NCBI GenBank assembly: GCA_002388005.1
Contig: DGLO01000020.1
Coordinates: 1 to 9,521 of the forward strand
Reading direction: 5' to 3'
Source of the DNA: Candidatus Neomicrothrix sp. UBA4542
GTDB taxonomy: Bacteria > Actinomycetota > Acidimicrobiia > Acidimicrobiales > Poriferisodalaceae
DNA: 9,521 nucleotides
Position numbers and translations under genes: made by a program. Below the pieces are notes generated by a model that saw only the letters and a program-made list of their open reading frames with translations, did no database searches and was not told where the DNA came from. Below are positions 1 to 6,916 of the stretch, one piece after another (positions within the stretch are counted from its first letter, which is position 1; each line of letters opens with the position of its first letter).

Positions 1-912
1 GGTTCAGGAGCATACGTAGCGGCGATCTTTCACGTCATAACGCACGCATTCTTCAAGACACTTTTGTTTCTCGGCTCAGGTTCAGTCATCCACGGCATGG
101 GTGACGAACAAGACATGCGGAAAATGGGAGCCCTTCGTCTTGCCATGCCGATCACAGCGGCCACCTTCATCGTGGGATGGCTTGCGATCGCTGGGGTTCC
201 ACCATTCGCAGGGTTTTGGTCCAAAGACGAAATTTTGCTCGCAGCTTGGGAACAACACAACATTGGTCCACTTCTCTGGGGTGTAGGACTTGTTACAGCG
301 CTCCTCACCGCTTATTACATGAGCCGACAGGTCATCCTCGTCTTCTTCGGGGAGCAGCGCTGGGATGAAGAGGCGCACCCGCACGAGTCCTCTTGGACGA
401 TGACAGCTCCGCTTTGCGTTCTTGCCGGAGCAGCAGCCGTCGGCGGAGTCATCAATCTTCCACTGGTCAAAGATTGGCTCGTTCTTGAACACTTTCTGGA
501 GCCGATCTTCAATCACCCTCACCATTTCTCATCCGGGACTCTCACCAAAATCGCATTGGCGGTGATCTCCGTAGCTGCAGGAATTGTCGGGATCTTCTTT
601 GCGGTTATGACTTGGTTAACCAAACGAATCCCAAATGATCGCCTTGAACCCGATTTCCTTGAAAACGCAATGTATATCGACGCAACATACGCGCGTGTCG
701 TCGGGGGGGTCGGCACTTCTGGATTTCAGGGAACGGCGAACGTCGATGAACGATTTGTGGATGGCGCTGTCAACGGCATAGGAAAAGTCATCCTAAAGAC
801 AGGTCAGTTGATTCGACCCGCGCAGTCTGGGTACATCCGGAACTACGCCGTCGGAGTAGCAGTGGGTGCTCTTGCGATAATCGTTCTTCTGACTTGGGGG
901 TTGCTGCGGTGA
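1..912 (+). CDS. nuoL: NADH-quinone oxidoreductase subunit L, C-terminal half (partial; gene begins before the window)
   Basis: This is the distal antiporter-like membrane subunit of complex I, which pumps protons at the far end of the membrane arm. The frame is open from base 1 and gives 303 residues ending at TGA 910-912. The HAFFK motif with its channel Lys is at visible residues 15-19 (E. coli Lys342 region). The FWSKDEI motif with the TM12 Lys is at residues 72-78 (Lys75; E. coli Lys399). The C-terminal part contains several hydrophobic helices, a linker, and a last membrane helix at about residues 281-301, as expected for NuoL with its lateral helix. It ends intact, and nuoM begins inside its stop codon (GTGA), so the two are translationally coupled. 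A second nuoL starts at 9292, so this copy belongs to a different, upstream complex I gene set. The identity is secure; only the N-terminal half is missing. Confidence 0.96.
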   Translation, partial: GSGAYVAAIFHVITHAFFKTLLFLGSGSVIHGMGDEQDMRKMGALRLAMPITAATFIVGWLAIAGVPPFAGFWSKDEILLAAWEQHNIGPLLWGVGLVTALLTAYYMSRQVILVFFGEQRWDEEAHPHESSWTMTAPLCVLAGAAAVGGVINLPLVKDWLVLEHFLEPIFNHPHHFSSGTLTKIALAVISVAAGIVGIFFAVMTWLTKRIPNDRLEPDFLENAMYIDATYARVVGGVGTSGFQGTANVDERFVDGAVNGIGKVILKTGQLIRPAQSGYIRNYAVGVAVGALAIIVLLTWGLLR

Positions 913-2486
913 TTGAACTCCTCTCAGCTCAAAGCGGACCAGCATTCCCTGTTTTGAACGCCATAATCATCGTCCCGGCTCTCGGTGCTCTCGTAGTAGT
1001 GCTTTTGCCCAACAGCAGACCCGAGATGATGCGACCGATCGGGGCAATCTTCTCCTCCATTGCTGCGGCTATGTCGCTCTATGTAATGGCACAGTTCTCC
1101 AGTCACGATCCTGGGTTCCAATTCGAGTCAATCCAATCGTGGATCCCGGCTCTGGGCATCAATTGGCATGTAGGTGTGGATGGCATCTCTCTCTGGTTGG
1201 TTGTTCTCACCGGGCTCATCACGCCGATAGTGCTTCTAGGAGTCGATCCACATCACGACCCGAAGCCATACACCGCCTGGCTGTTGTTGTTGCAGGCTGG
1301 CTCATTTGGCGCATTCCTGTCACTTGACCTCTTCTTGTTCTTCGTCATGTTCGAGATCGTCCTCGTCCCGATGTACATGCTGATTGGTGGCTGGGGTTAT
1401 GACGATCGTCGCTACGCAGCCACGAAGTTCTTTCTATACACGATGGCTGGTTCGGCACTCATGCTTGTCGCGATTGTCAGCGTTGCGACCTTGAGCGCAG
1501 GGGATCAGGGCATCACTTTTAACGTTATTGAACTCGCGCAACGCCAAGCTCTATCAACAAACACGGCTCGCTGGTGTTTCTTAGCTTTCGCCCTAGCCTT
1601 CGTTATCAAAGTGCCAATCTTCCCGGTTCATACATGGCTACCCGACGCACACACCCAGGCACCGACCGCGGGATCGGTAGTTCTAGCTGCTGTGATGTTG
1701 AAATTAGGTACATACGGGCTGCTGCGTTTCGGTCTTTACCTTTTCCCCGAAGCGTCAGTCTGGTCTGCGCCGACCTTGGCGACGCTGGGGGTAATAGGCG
1801 TCGTATATGGCGCCGTTGTCGCCACGATGCAAAAAGACCTTAAGAGGCTCGTGGCGTATTCCTCAGTAGCTCACATGGGGTTCATCGTTTTAGGCATCTT
1901 CGCTTTCACCACCCAGAGCTTGGAGGGCGGGGTGCTGCAGATGGTTAACCACGGCCTGTCGACGGGGGCTCTCTTCCTACTCGTAGGAATGCTCTATGAG
2001 CGAAGAAAAACGCGAGCTATTGAAGAGCTCAGTGGCATCCAATCAGCAGCCCCAATCTTTGCAGGGTTCTTCACCATTGTGATGCTCTCATCTATCGGCG
2101 TTCCTGGCTTAAACGGGTTCGTCGGCGAATTCCTGATCTTGATTGGTTCGTACGACACCCGCCGCTGGTGGACCATTATTGCGGCCACCGGCGTCATCCT
2201 CGCAGCCCTCTACCTTCTGTGGGCATACCAGCGTGTTTTCCATGGTGAGCCGACGCCGGCTGACGAAGCTACCCCCGACTTGACGCTAAGAGAGGGTTTG
2301 ATCCTCGCTCCATTTGTTGTCGGAATAGTTTTCCTCGGCGTCTACCCGAAGCCGGTACTTGATCGAATTGAGCCAGCAGTGAATGAGCTAATCGCTCACA
2401 TTGAAAACCATTCCGATTATGAGCGCCCCAACCCCGCAGACCCGGTGGTCGTCGATCACAATCAGTCCAGCAAGGACGACCACTGA
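909..2486 (+). CDS. nuoM: NADH-quinone oxidoreductase subunit M
   Basis: This is an antiporter-like proton-pumping subunit of the complex I membrane arm, 525 residues long and typical in length. The start chosen is GTG 909, which overlaps the nuoL stop as GTGA and has a GGGGG Shine-Dalgarno at 896-900. An upstream TTG at 894 would sit on that site and is less likely. The proton-path residues are present and in register with E. coli NuoM: Glu149 (TM5, MFEIVLVP; E. coli Glu144), Lys234 (FVIKVPIFP), Lys265 (VMLKLGTYG) and Glu407 (GFVGEFLIL). The HTWLPDAHTQAPTAGSV signature is at residues 241-257. The tail after residue 450 is hydrophilic and acidic at its very end. nuoN follows with a one-base overlap. 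There is no sign of decay, so the product is probably functional. Confidence 0.97.
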   Translation: MIELLSAQSGPAFPVLNAIIIVPALGALVVVLLPNSRPEMMRPIGAIFSSIAAAMSLYVMAQFSSHDPGFQFESIQSWIPALGINWHVGVDGISLWLVVLTGLITPIVLLGVDPHHDPKPYTAWLLLLQAGSFGAFLSLDLFLFFVMFEIVLVPMYMLIGGWGYDDRRYAATKFFLYTMAGSALMLVAIVSVATLSAGDQGITFNVIELAQRQALSTNTARWCFLAFALAFVIKVPIFPVHTWLPDAHTQAPTAGSVVLAAVMLKLGTYGLLRFGLYLFPEASVWSAPTLATLGVIGVVYGAVVATMQKDLKRLVAYSSVAHMGFIVLGIFAFTTQSLEGGVLQMVNHGLSTGALFLLVGMLYERRKTRAIEELSGIQSAAPIFAGFFTIVMLSSIGVPGLNGFVGEFLILIGSYDTRRWWTIIAATGVILAALYLLWAYQRVFHGEPTPADEATPDLTLREGLILAPFVVGIVFLGVYPKPVLDRIEPAVNELIAHIENHSDYERPNPADPVVVDHNQSSKDDH

Positions 2487-3976
2487 TGAGTCTTCTACCT
2501 CTGGTGGGGTTCACCGGGCCGTCCATCGACTGGTGGGCCCTCCTCCCCCAGATCATCCTTCTGGGCGCAGCATTGCTGATTTTGCTCGTTAGCGCTCTAG
2601 CTCCCCAACGAACCTCTATCAGCTTCGCAACCGCAACAACTGTCTGCGCATCGGTGACTGCATGGATCGTGGCCTTTGGATTGTGGAACGACATAAAAAA
2701 GGAAGGCCCTTCGGCGTCAATAGCGTCCGCTCTGGCTATCGACGGTTTCAGCATCTTCTTTACAATGTTGGTGCTCATAGCGCTGACTATTACGGCTTTG
2801 CTTGCCCACAGCTATTTGGGTCGCGAAGGCATAGACCCCCCAGAATTCCACGCTCTCCTTCTCTGTTCAGCCGCCGGGGCCATGGTCATGGCTTCAGCCA
2901 ATGACCTCATTGTTATATTCCTCGGCCTGGAAGCATTGTCCATTGGGTTGTACGTCATGATTGCGATGCACGCTCGTCGCCCAGAAGCCCGCGAGGCCGC
3001 GATGAAATACTTCGTGCTCGGAGCATTCAGTTCGGCCTTTCTGCTCTACGGCATAGCTCTGACCTACGGCAGTACGGGGTCCACCAACTTGATACACATC
3101 CGCGACTACCTAGACGCGGTGGTATTCCGAGATGAACACCTCCTGATGGCCGCAATGGCGTTGCTTCTTGTGGGCTTCTCATTCAAAGTCGCCGCTGCTC
3201 CCTTCCACTTCTGGGCTCCCGACGTTTACCAAGGAGCCCCGAGTCCGGTGACCGGATGGATGGCATCAATCGCGAAAGCAGCAGGTTTCGCGGCTCTTCT
3301 ACGGATCTTCTTCGCCGCGTTCGCAAACTATGACGCCGACTGGTCTCCCATCGTCGCAGTTCTCGCAGTCCTCACCTTGCTCGTCGGTGCCGTCATGGCG
3401 ATCCTGCAAAATGACGTGAAGCGCATGCTGGCTTTTTCGTCAGTCAGTCATGCCGGCTACGTGCTCGTGGCTGTGCAGTCAGCCAGCGCTAGCGGTACCT
3501 CCGCAGCCCTGTTCTACCTCTTCACGTACACGTTCATGGTTCTGGGTACCTTCGCCATCGTCGGCGCAATGGGCACCGATGGAGAACACCCCCTTGACAG
3601 ATACTCGGGTCTCGGTCGCAGCCGGCCTGTCCTGGCCATGACTTTTACTATTCTCCTACTCGCTCAGGCGGGAGTGCCGCTTACCTCGGGCTTTGTGGGA
3701 AAGTTCCAGGTCATCGCGGCTGCTGTTGAGGATCGCGGCTACGTCTTAGCGGCGGTTGCGATGCTCAGTGCAGTCATCAGCGCGTTCATGTACCTACGAA
3801 TCGTGATGGCTATGTATGTTGCGGATGATGAGGTCGAAGGACCGTCCCCAAAGCTGCATTGGACCGTGTCCGTCGTCCTGATTGGGGTCACCGGCTTCAC
3901 CCTCCTGATTGGGATTGTGCCCCAATTTCTGATCGAATTGGCCGAGGATGCCGTACCAGTGTTGATTCGGGGATGA
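2486..3976 (+). CDS. nuoN: NADH-quinone oxidoreductase subunit N
   Basis: This is the third antiporter-like subunit, normally placed next to NuoK in the membrane arm and taking part in proton pumping. It has 496 residues, a usual length. Its ATG overlaps the nuoM TGA by one base, and AAGGA at 2472-2476 provides a ribosome binding site. Visible channel residues are Glu149 in TM5 (FLGLEALS), Lys234 (FSFKVAAAPFHFW), Lys264 (SIAKAAGF) and Lys406 (SGFVGKFQ). These match E. coli NuoN Glu133, Lys217, Lys247 and Lys395 by motif. The APDVYQGAPSPVTG signature is at residues 244-257. It is the last gene of the upstream L-M-N set and is followed by the only substantial gap in the window, so it probably ends its operon. 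Confidence 0.97.
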   Translation: MSLLPLVGFTGPSIDWWALLPQIILLGAALLILLVSALAPQRTSISFATATTVCASVTAWIVAFGLWNDIKKEGPSASIASALAIDGFSIFFTMLVLIALTITALLAHSYLGREGIDPPEFHALLLCSAAGAMVMASANDLIVIFLGLEALSIGLYVMIAMHARRPEAREAAMKYFVLGAFSSAFLLYGIALTYGSTGSTNLIHIRDYLDAVVFRDEHLLMAAMALLLVGFSFKVAAAPFHFWAPDVYQGAPSPVTGWMASIAKAAGFAALLRIFFAAFANYDADWSPIVAVLAVLTLLVGAVMAILQNDVKRMLAFSSVSHAGYVLVAVQSASASGTSAALFYLFTYTFMVLGTFAIVGAMGTDGEHPLDRYSGLGRSRPVLAMTFTILLLAQAGVPLTSGFVGKFQVIAAAVEDRGYVLAAVAMLSAVISAFMYLRIVMAMYVADDEVEGPSPKLHWTVSVVLIGVTGFTLLIGIVPQFLIELAEDAVPVLIRG

Positions 3977-4114
3977 CATTGTTCACTCCAGAAAACCGAG
4001 TCCACGCAGCCCGTACCGCGAGAATCAAGAATCGTGGCCAAAAATCACGTCTTTTGTCTCCGCGGCGAGGTAGCTTTCTCTACGTCCGGAACCCGCGGAA
4101 CGAGGCACCGCGTT

Positions 4115-4138
4115 GGGTTTTGGAAAGCCCCGAAACCC
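4115..4138 (+). terminator. Hairpin upstream of nuoA (possible terminator or leader structure)
   Basis: GGGTTTTGG (4115-4123) pairs with CCGAAACCC (4130-4138). This makes a 9-bp stem with one T-G wobble and a 6-base loop, AAAGCC. No T-tract follows, so a classical intrinsic terminator is not supported. Actinobacteria are often said to use terminators with weak or no U-tails, so it may still end the nuoLMN transcript. Alternatively it is an operator or leader hairpin for nuoA, whose start lies 20 bases downstream. The stem is directly visible; its role is inferred. Confidence 0.35.
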
Positions 4139-4149
4139 CTAACTAGCCT
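4120..4149 (+). promoter_or_regulatory. Candidate promoter of the second nuo operon
   Basis: TTGGAA (4120-4125) and TAGCCT (4144-4149) are separated by 18 bases. They resemble the -35 and the actinobacterial TANNNT -10 elements. Initiation 7-9 bases after the -10 would fall at about 4156-4158, at or next to the nuoA GTG, which has no Shine-Dalgarno. A leaderless or nearly leaderless transcript would explain this. A second TANNNT (TAGCTT, 4071-4076) could instead give a leader of about 75 bases that includes the 4115-4138 hairpin. Short promoter motifs occur by chance, so this is tentative. Confidence 0.35.
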
Positions 4150-4157
4150 CGCTAATC

Positions 4158-4523
4158 GTGTCGGAACTACTGCGGAGCTACCTGACCGTCGCCATATTCG
4201 GTGTTGCGGCTATAGCAATGGCCGGGGCGATGTTGACTATCGCACGAATCCTTCGTCCGAAGCGACCGACCGCACAAAAGCTGATGGCGTATGAAAGCGG
4301 GGTCGACCCTGTAGGAGGAGACTGGGCCCAAAGTCAGATCCGGTATTACGTCTTCGCTGTTCTGTTTGTTCTTTTCGATGTAGAGGCAGTCTTTATTTTC
4401 CCCTGGGCGACTCGGCTGGAGCTCTACGGCACCTTCGGCTTGGTTGAGATGGCCATCTTCATTTTCATTCTTGTATTGGGCTTGTTCTACGCCTGGCGCA
4501 AGGGTGTTCTGCGGTGGGTCTGA
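4158..4523 (+). CDS. nuoA: NADH-quinone oxidoreductase subunit A
   Basis: This is a small three-helix membrane subunit (ND3 family) at the junction of the peripheral and membrane arms, with 121 residues as usual. The GTG start is forced: TAA at 4140-4142 is in frame and no other start codon lies between. There is no purine-rich ribosome binding site upstream, unlike nearly all other genes here. The first helix is at about residues 8-31. The long loop carries YESGVDP (residues 45-51), where many homologues have Cys in place of Ser. The signature FVLFDVEAVFIFPWA (residues 70-84) contains the conserved acidic FDVE of helix 2. A third helix follows, and the end is WRKGVLRWV. It is the first gene of the nuoABCDHIJKL run, followed 14 bases later by nuoB. 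Confidence 0.96.
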   Translation: MSELLRSYLTVAIFGVAAIAMAGAMLTIARILRPKRPTAQKLMAYESGVDPVGGDWAQSQIRYYVFAVLFVLFDVEAVFIFPWATRLELYGTFGLVEMAIFIFILVLGLFYAWRKGVLRWV

Positions 4524-4537
4524 AGGGGGCTGCCTAA

Positions 4538-5041
4538 ATGGGACTCATTGACAAGGGCAAGATGCCGAAACCCCTTAGCTGGTTGCTGAACTTCGGACGG
4601 GCCCGTTCGCTATGGGTTTACCAATGGGGCTTGGCGTGTTGTGCGATCGAGATGGGCGCGGCCTTTGGCTCACCTCGTTACGACGTGATGCGCTTGGGTG
4701 TCATCCCGTTTCCCGCTAGCCCCCGGCAAGCTGATCTGGTTGTAGTTTCGGGAACCGTTACCGACAAAATGGCTCCGGTGATTCTTCGTCTGTATGAACA
4801 GATGCCAGAGCCGAAATATGTGATTTCTATGGGTTCATGCGCCAACTGCGGTGGGCCTTATTGGGACAGCTATTCGGTGACGAAAGGTGTCGACCAAATC
4901 ATTCCAGTCGACGTATACGTGCCAGGGTGTCCCCCTCGACCTGAAGCCCTCCTCGAAGGCATAGTGCTGCTGCAAGAACGAATTCAGGATGAAGATATTA
5001 GTGAAAAATGGCGCGGCCAGCCCATAGTGGTGGAGGGCTGA
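4538..5041 (+). CDS. nuoB: NADH-quinone oxidoreductase subunit B (cluster N2 subunit)
   Basis: This peripheral-arm subunit binds the terminal [4Fe-4S] cluster N2, which reduces quinone, and together with NuoD forms the quinone cavity. It has 167 residues. The ATG is preceded by AAGGGGG (4523-4529). The N2 ligands are all visible: adjacent Cys34-Cys35 (GLACCAIEM), Cys101 (MGSCANCGG) and Cys131 (VPGCPPRPEA). The SPRQAD motif is at residues 61-66. Two oddities stand out. Pro59 precedes ASPRQ where homologues such as E. coli and human NDUFS7 have Arg (RASPRQ). An extra Cys104 lies three residues after ligand Cys101. The GGPYWDSYSV stretch differs from the usual GGxYxxYSV by one residue of length. 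I infer that it belongs to the NuoEFG-less type found as a second cluster in actinobacteria. Confidence 0.96.
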   Translation: MGLIDKGKMPKPLSWLLNFGRARSLWVYQWGLACCAIEMGAAFGSPRYDVMRLGVIPFPASPRQADLVVVSGTVTDKMAPVILRLYEQMPEPKYVISMGSCANCGGPYWDSYSVTKGVDQIIPVDVYVPGCPPRPEALLEGIVLLQERIQDEDISEKWRGQPIVVEG

Positions 5042-5045
5042 CTTC

Positions 5046-5747
5046 ATGGATGAGGAACAGAGCAGCGAAGAAGCTTCCGCTCCGGATGAAAAAAGAGAGA
5101 ACCTGCTAGCTGAGCTTTCCGAAAACCTCGGAGAAATGCTCATCGACTCGTATTTGCGTCCCCACGAGGACCTGTGGTTGAGAGTACGAATCGAGAACTG
5201 GCAGGACGCGGTGAAAATTGCCAAGGCGGCAGGATTTACCTACTTCGGCTTTCTTTCAGCTATCGACTGGGACATTGCCCCCGACGGCCGATATGAGAAC
5301 ACAGAGTTTGACGGGGGGCTTGTCGAAGAAGACGACGACCCCGTCGAACTCGATACATCCACCGGCTACGCGGGTGGTGACTCCAGATTCCAACTCTTGG
5401 CGCAACTAAACTCGCTTGATCGGCAGATGGGTCTGATCCTGAAAGCTGATCTAGAGGACAACCTGGTCGTCGACACAATTCGCGACGTCTTCCCTGGGGC
5501 CGACTGGCATGAGCGAGAAGCCCACGAGATGTTCGGCATCGTCTTCCAAGGTCACCCGACGCTGCATCCGTTGTATCTGCCGACCGAGTTTGAAGGCCAT
5601 CCCCTACGCAAAGATTTTCCGTTACTAGCCCGACAAGTGAAGCCGTGGCCTGGAGTCGTTGATATCGAAGAAATCCCCGAGCACCTAGAAGCTCAGCTAG
5701 AAGCCGAAGTCATGGCCGCCTTCGAAGCTGAAGGGGGTGAAGTATGA
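5046..5747 (+). CDS. nuoC: NADH-quinone oxidoreductase subunit C (30 kDa)
   Basis: This peripheral-arm subunit scaffolds NuoD and NuoB and has no cofactor. It is a separate gene here, not fused to nuoD as in E. coli. It has 233 residues. ATG 5046 has GGAGGG at 5032-5037. The family signature runs from WHEREAHEMFGI (residues 154-165) through FQGHP (167-171) to EGHPLRKDFPL (183-193). The N-terminal 30 residues are charged and probably disordered. Between the two halves of the 30-kDa fold, at about residues 79-112, is a strongly acidic stretch with EEDDD (94-98) that looks like an inserted loop. The gene ends with the TGA of an ATGA overlap with nuoD, which indicates coupled translation of two partner proteins. 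Confidence 0.95.
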   Translation: MDEEQSSEEASAPDEKRENLLAELSENLGEMLIDSYLRPHEDLWLRVRIENWQDAVKIAKAAGFTYFGFLSAIDWDIAPDGRYENTEFDGGLVEEDDDPVELDTSTGYAGGDSRFQLLAQLNSLDRQMGLILKADLEDNLVVDTIRDVFPGADWHEREAHEMFGIVFQGHPTLHPLYLPTEFEGHPLRKDFPLLARQVKPWPGVVDIEEIPEHLEAQLEAEVMAAFEAEGGEV

Positions 5748-6916
5748 CAGCTACCTCCGATCGCGAACAGATGGCTTACGTGGCTGCTCAAGCCGCTGAT
5801 GCTCGGATAAACGTCGAGCTTGATACGGGAGATATGACGCTGAATATTGGACCTCAGCACCCCGCGACGCACGGAACGTTGCGGATTGCCTGCCGGCTTG
5901 ACGGGGAACAGGTAGTCGTCGCGGAACCGATCATGGGCTACATGCATCGCGGCTACGAAAAGCTCTGTGAGGTCCGCACCTACCCCCAATGCACCACCCT
6001 AATTAATCGAATCGACTGGCTCGGCAGTTTCGCCAATGAAGTCCCGTTCATCCTCGCGGCAGAACGTTTAATGGAAGTGGAGGCGCCCCCACGAGCCCAA
6101 TGGATCCGCACGATTCTGTTCGAACTCAGCCGTATCGCCAACCTGGCGCTCTTCCTGGGCGACATGGGTGTCCAAATTGGGGCACTTACTCCTGTTTTCT
6201 TCGCGTTCCGTGACCGTGAGCGAGTCCTTAACCAAATCGAGGAAGTCACTGGCGGTCGCTTTCACCCGAATTTTGATCGGATAGGCGGACTGAAGGATGA
6301 CATTCCCAAGGGATGGATTGATGAAACCCGCTCCGTAATGACGAAAATGCGAACCTTCTGCGACGAAATGGAAGACCTGCTGGTTGGCAACGAAATCTTT
6401 CAAGCGCGATGCAGGGGTGTCGGAGTGATCCCCGGTGACGTGGCGGTGGGATACGGACTCTCGGGTGCAAACCTTCGTGCTAGTGGAATCGACTGGGATC
6501 TCCGCCGCGATGCCAACCCGGGTCTGGCATGGGATCAGATCGATTGGCGAGTATGGACCCACCCTGACGGTGATTCGTTTGCTCGTTACTGGGTTCGTCT
6601 ACAAGAAACACGCGAAGCGACACGAATTGTTGACCAACTTCTTGACGGAATTCCCAGTGGGCCGATCATGGCTAAGGTCCCCAGGATCATCAAAGTGCCT
6701 GCTGGCGAAGCCTACGTCTCAACAGAAAATCCGCTTGGAGAAATGGGCTACTACATCGTCAGCAAAGGCGACCTCGGGCCGTTCAGAGTGAAGATCCGAA
6801 CGCCCAGCTTCAACAACATCTCTGTCGTTCCGTGGGTCATGAAGGGCGTGTATGTGCCTGACGTGATCACCATTTTGGGCTCCCTGTACTTCATCTTGGG
6901 AGATATCGACCGGTGA
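5744..6916 (+). CDS. nuoD: NADH-quinone oxidoreductase subunit D (49 kDa, quinone site)
   Basis: This is the peripheral-arm subunit that forms the quinone cavity with NuoB. It has 390 residues. ATG 5744 overlaps the nuoC stop, and AAGGGGG is at 5731-5737. GPQHPATHG (residues 36-44) carries the quinone-site His43, and RTPSFNNI and the C-terminal GDIDR are typical. The NiFe-binding CxxC pairs of the related hydrogenase large subunits are absent, so it is not a hydrogenase. Two key positions differ from the family. Trp92 (NRIDWLG) is 49 residues after His43, where Yarrowia, Thermus and E. coli have the quinone-binding Tyr. Gln144 (GVQIGALTP) is 52 residues further, where they have the Asp that pairs with the His. 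The alignment around both is gap-free. nuoH starts within its stop codon, leaving no room for nuoE, nuoF or nuoG. Confidence 0.96.
   Translation: MTATSDREQMAYVAAQAADARINVELDTGDMTLNIGPQHPATHGTLRIACRLDGEQVVVAEPIMGYMHRGYEKLCEVRTYPQCTTLINRIDWLGSFANEVPFILAAERLMEVEAPPRAQWIRTILFELSRIANLALFLGDMGVQIGALTPVFFAFRDRERVLNQIEEVTGGRFHPNFDRIGGLKDDIPKGWIDETRSVMTKMRTFCDEMEDLLVGNEIFQARCRGVGVIPGDVAVGYGLSGANLRASGIDWDLRRDANPGLAWDQIDWRVWTHPDGDSFARYWVRLQETREATRIVDQLLDGIPSGPIMAKVPRIIKVPAGEAYVSTENPLGEMGYYIVSKGDLGPFRVKIRTPSFNNISVVPWVMKGVYVPDVITILGSLYFILGDIDR

Larger units (their letters stand above)
3977..4157 (+). other. Intergenic region between the two nuo gene sets
   Basis: These 181 bases separate nuoN from nuoA, whereas every other junction here is 14 bases or less or an overlap. 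No convincing gene was seen. Open frames that cross the region in other phases have no recognisable protein sequence. It contains a 7-bp inverted repeat (TCCGCGG 4059-4065 with CCGCGGA 4093-4099, loop 27), a stronger hairpin at 4115-4138 and a promoter-like pair at 4120-4149. The sensible reading is the end of one transcription unit and the control region of the next. Confidence 0.7.

Noticed and set aside
703..709. Run of seven G in the first nuoL, a possible slippage or frameshift site
   Set aside because: The frame stays open through it and the downstream protein is typical NuoL, so no frameshift is indicated.
894..908. Alternative TTG start of nuoM at 894
   Set aside because: It would lie over the GGGGG ribosome binding site at 896-900 and adds five non-conserved residues. 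GTG 909 gives the usual stop/start overlap and E. coli-like residue numbering.
4059..4099. 7-bp inverted repeat TCCGCGG/CCGCGGA
   Set aside because: The 27-base loop is long and each arm contains the self-palindrome CCGCGG. This may be chance in GC-rich DNA, so it is mentioned only under the intergenic region.
3859..4294. Open frames crossing the nuoN-nuoA gap in other phases
   Set aside because: Their translations are Arg/Pro-rich with no recognisable motif, and they overlap strongly conserved nuo genes in the wrong frame.
5744..6916. NuoD as a NiFe-hydrogenase large subunit or formate hydrogenlyase relative, given its altered active site
   Set aside because: Neither NiFe-binding CxxC pair is present, the termini carry GPQHPATHG and DIDR as in complex I, and the surrounding genes are complex I in standard order.
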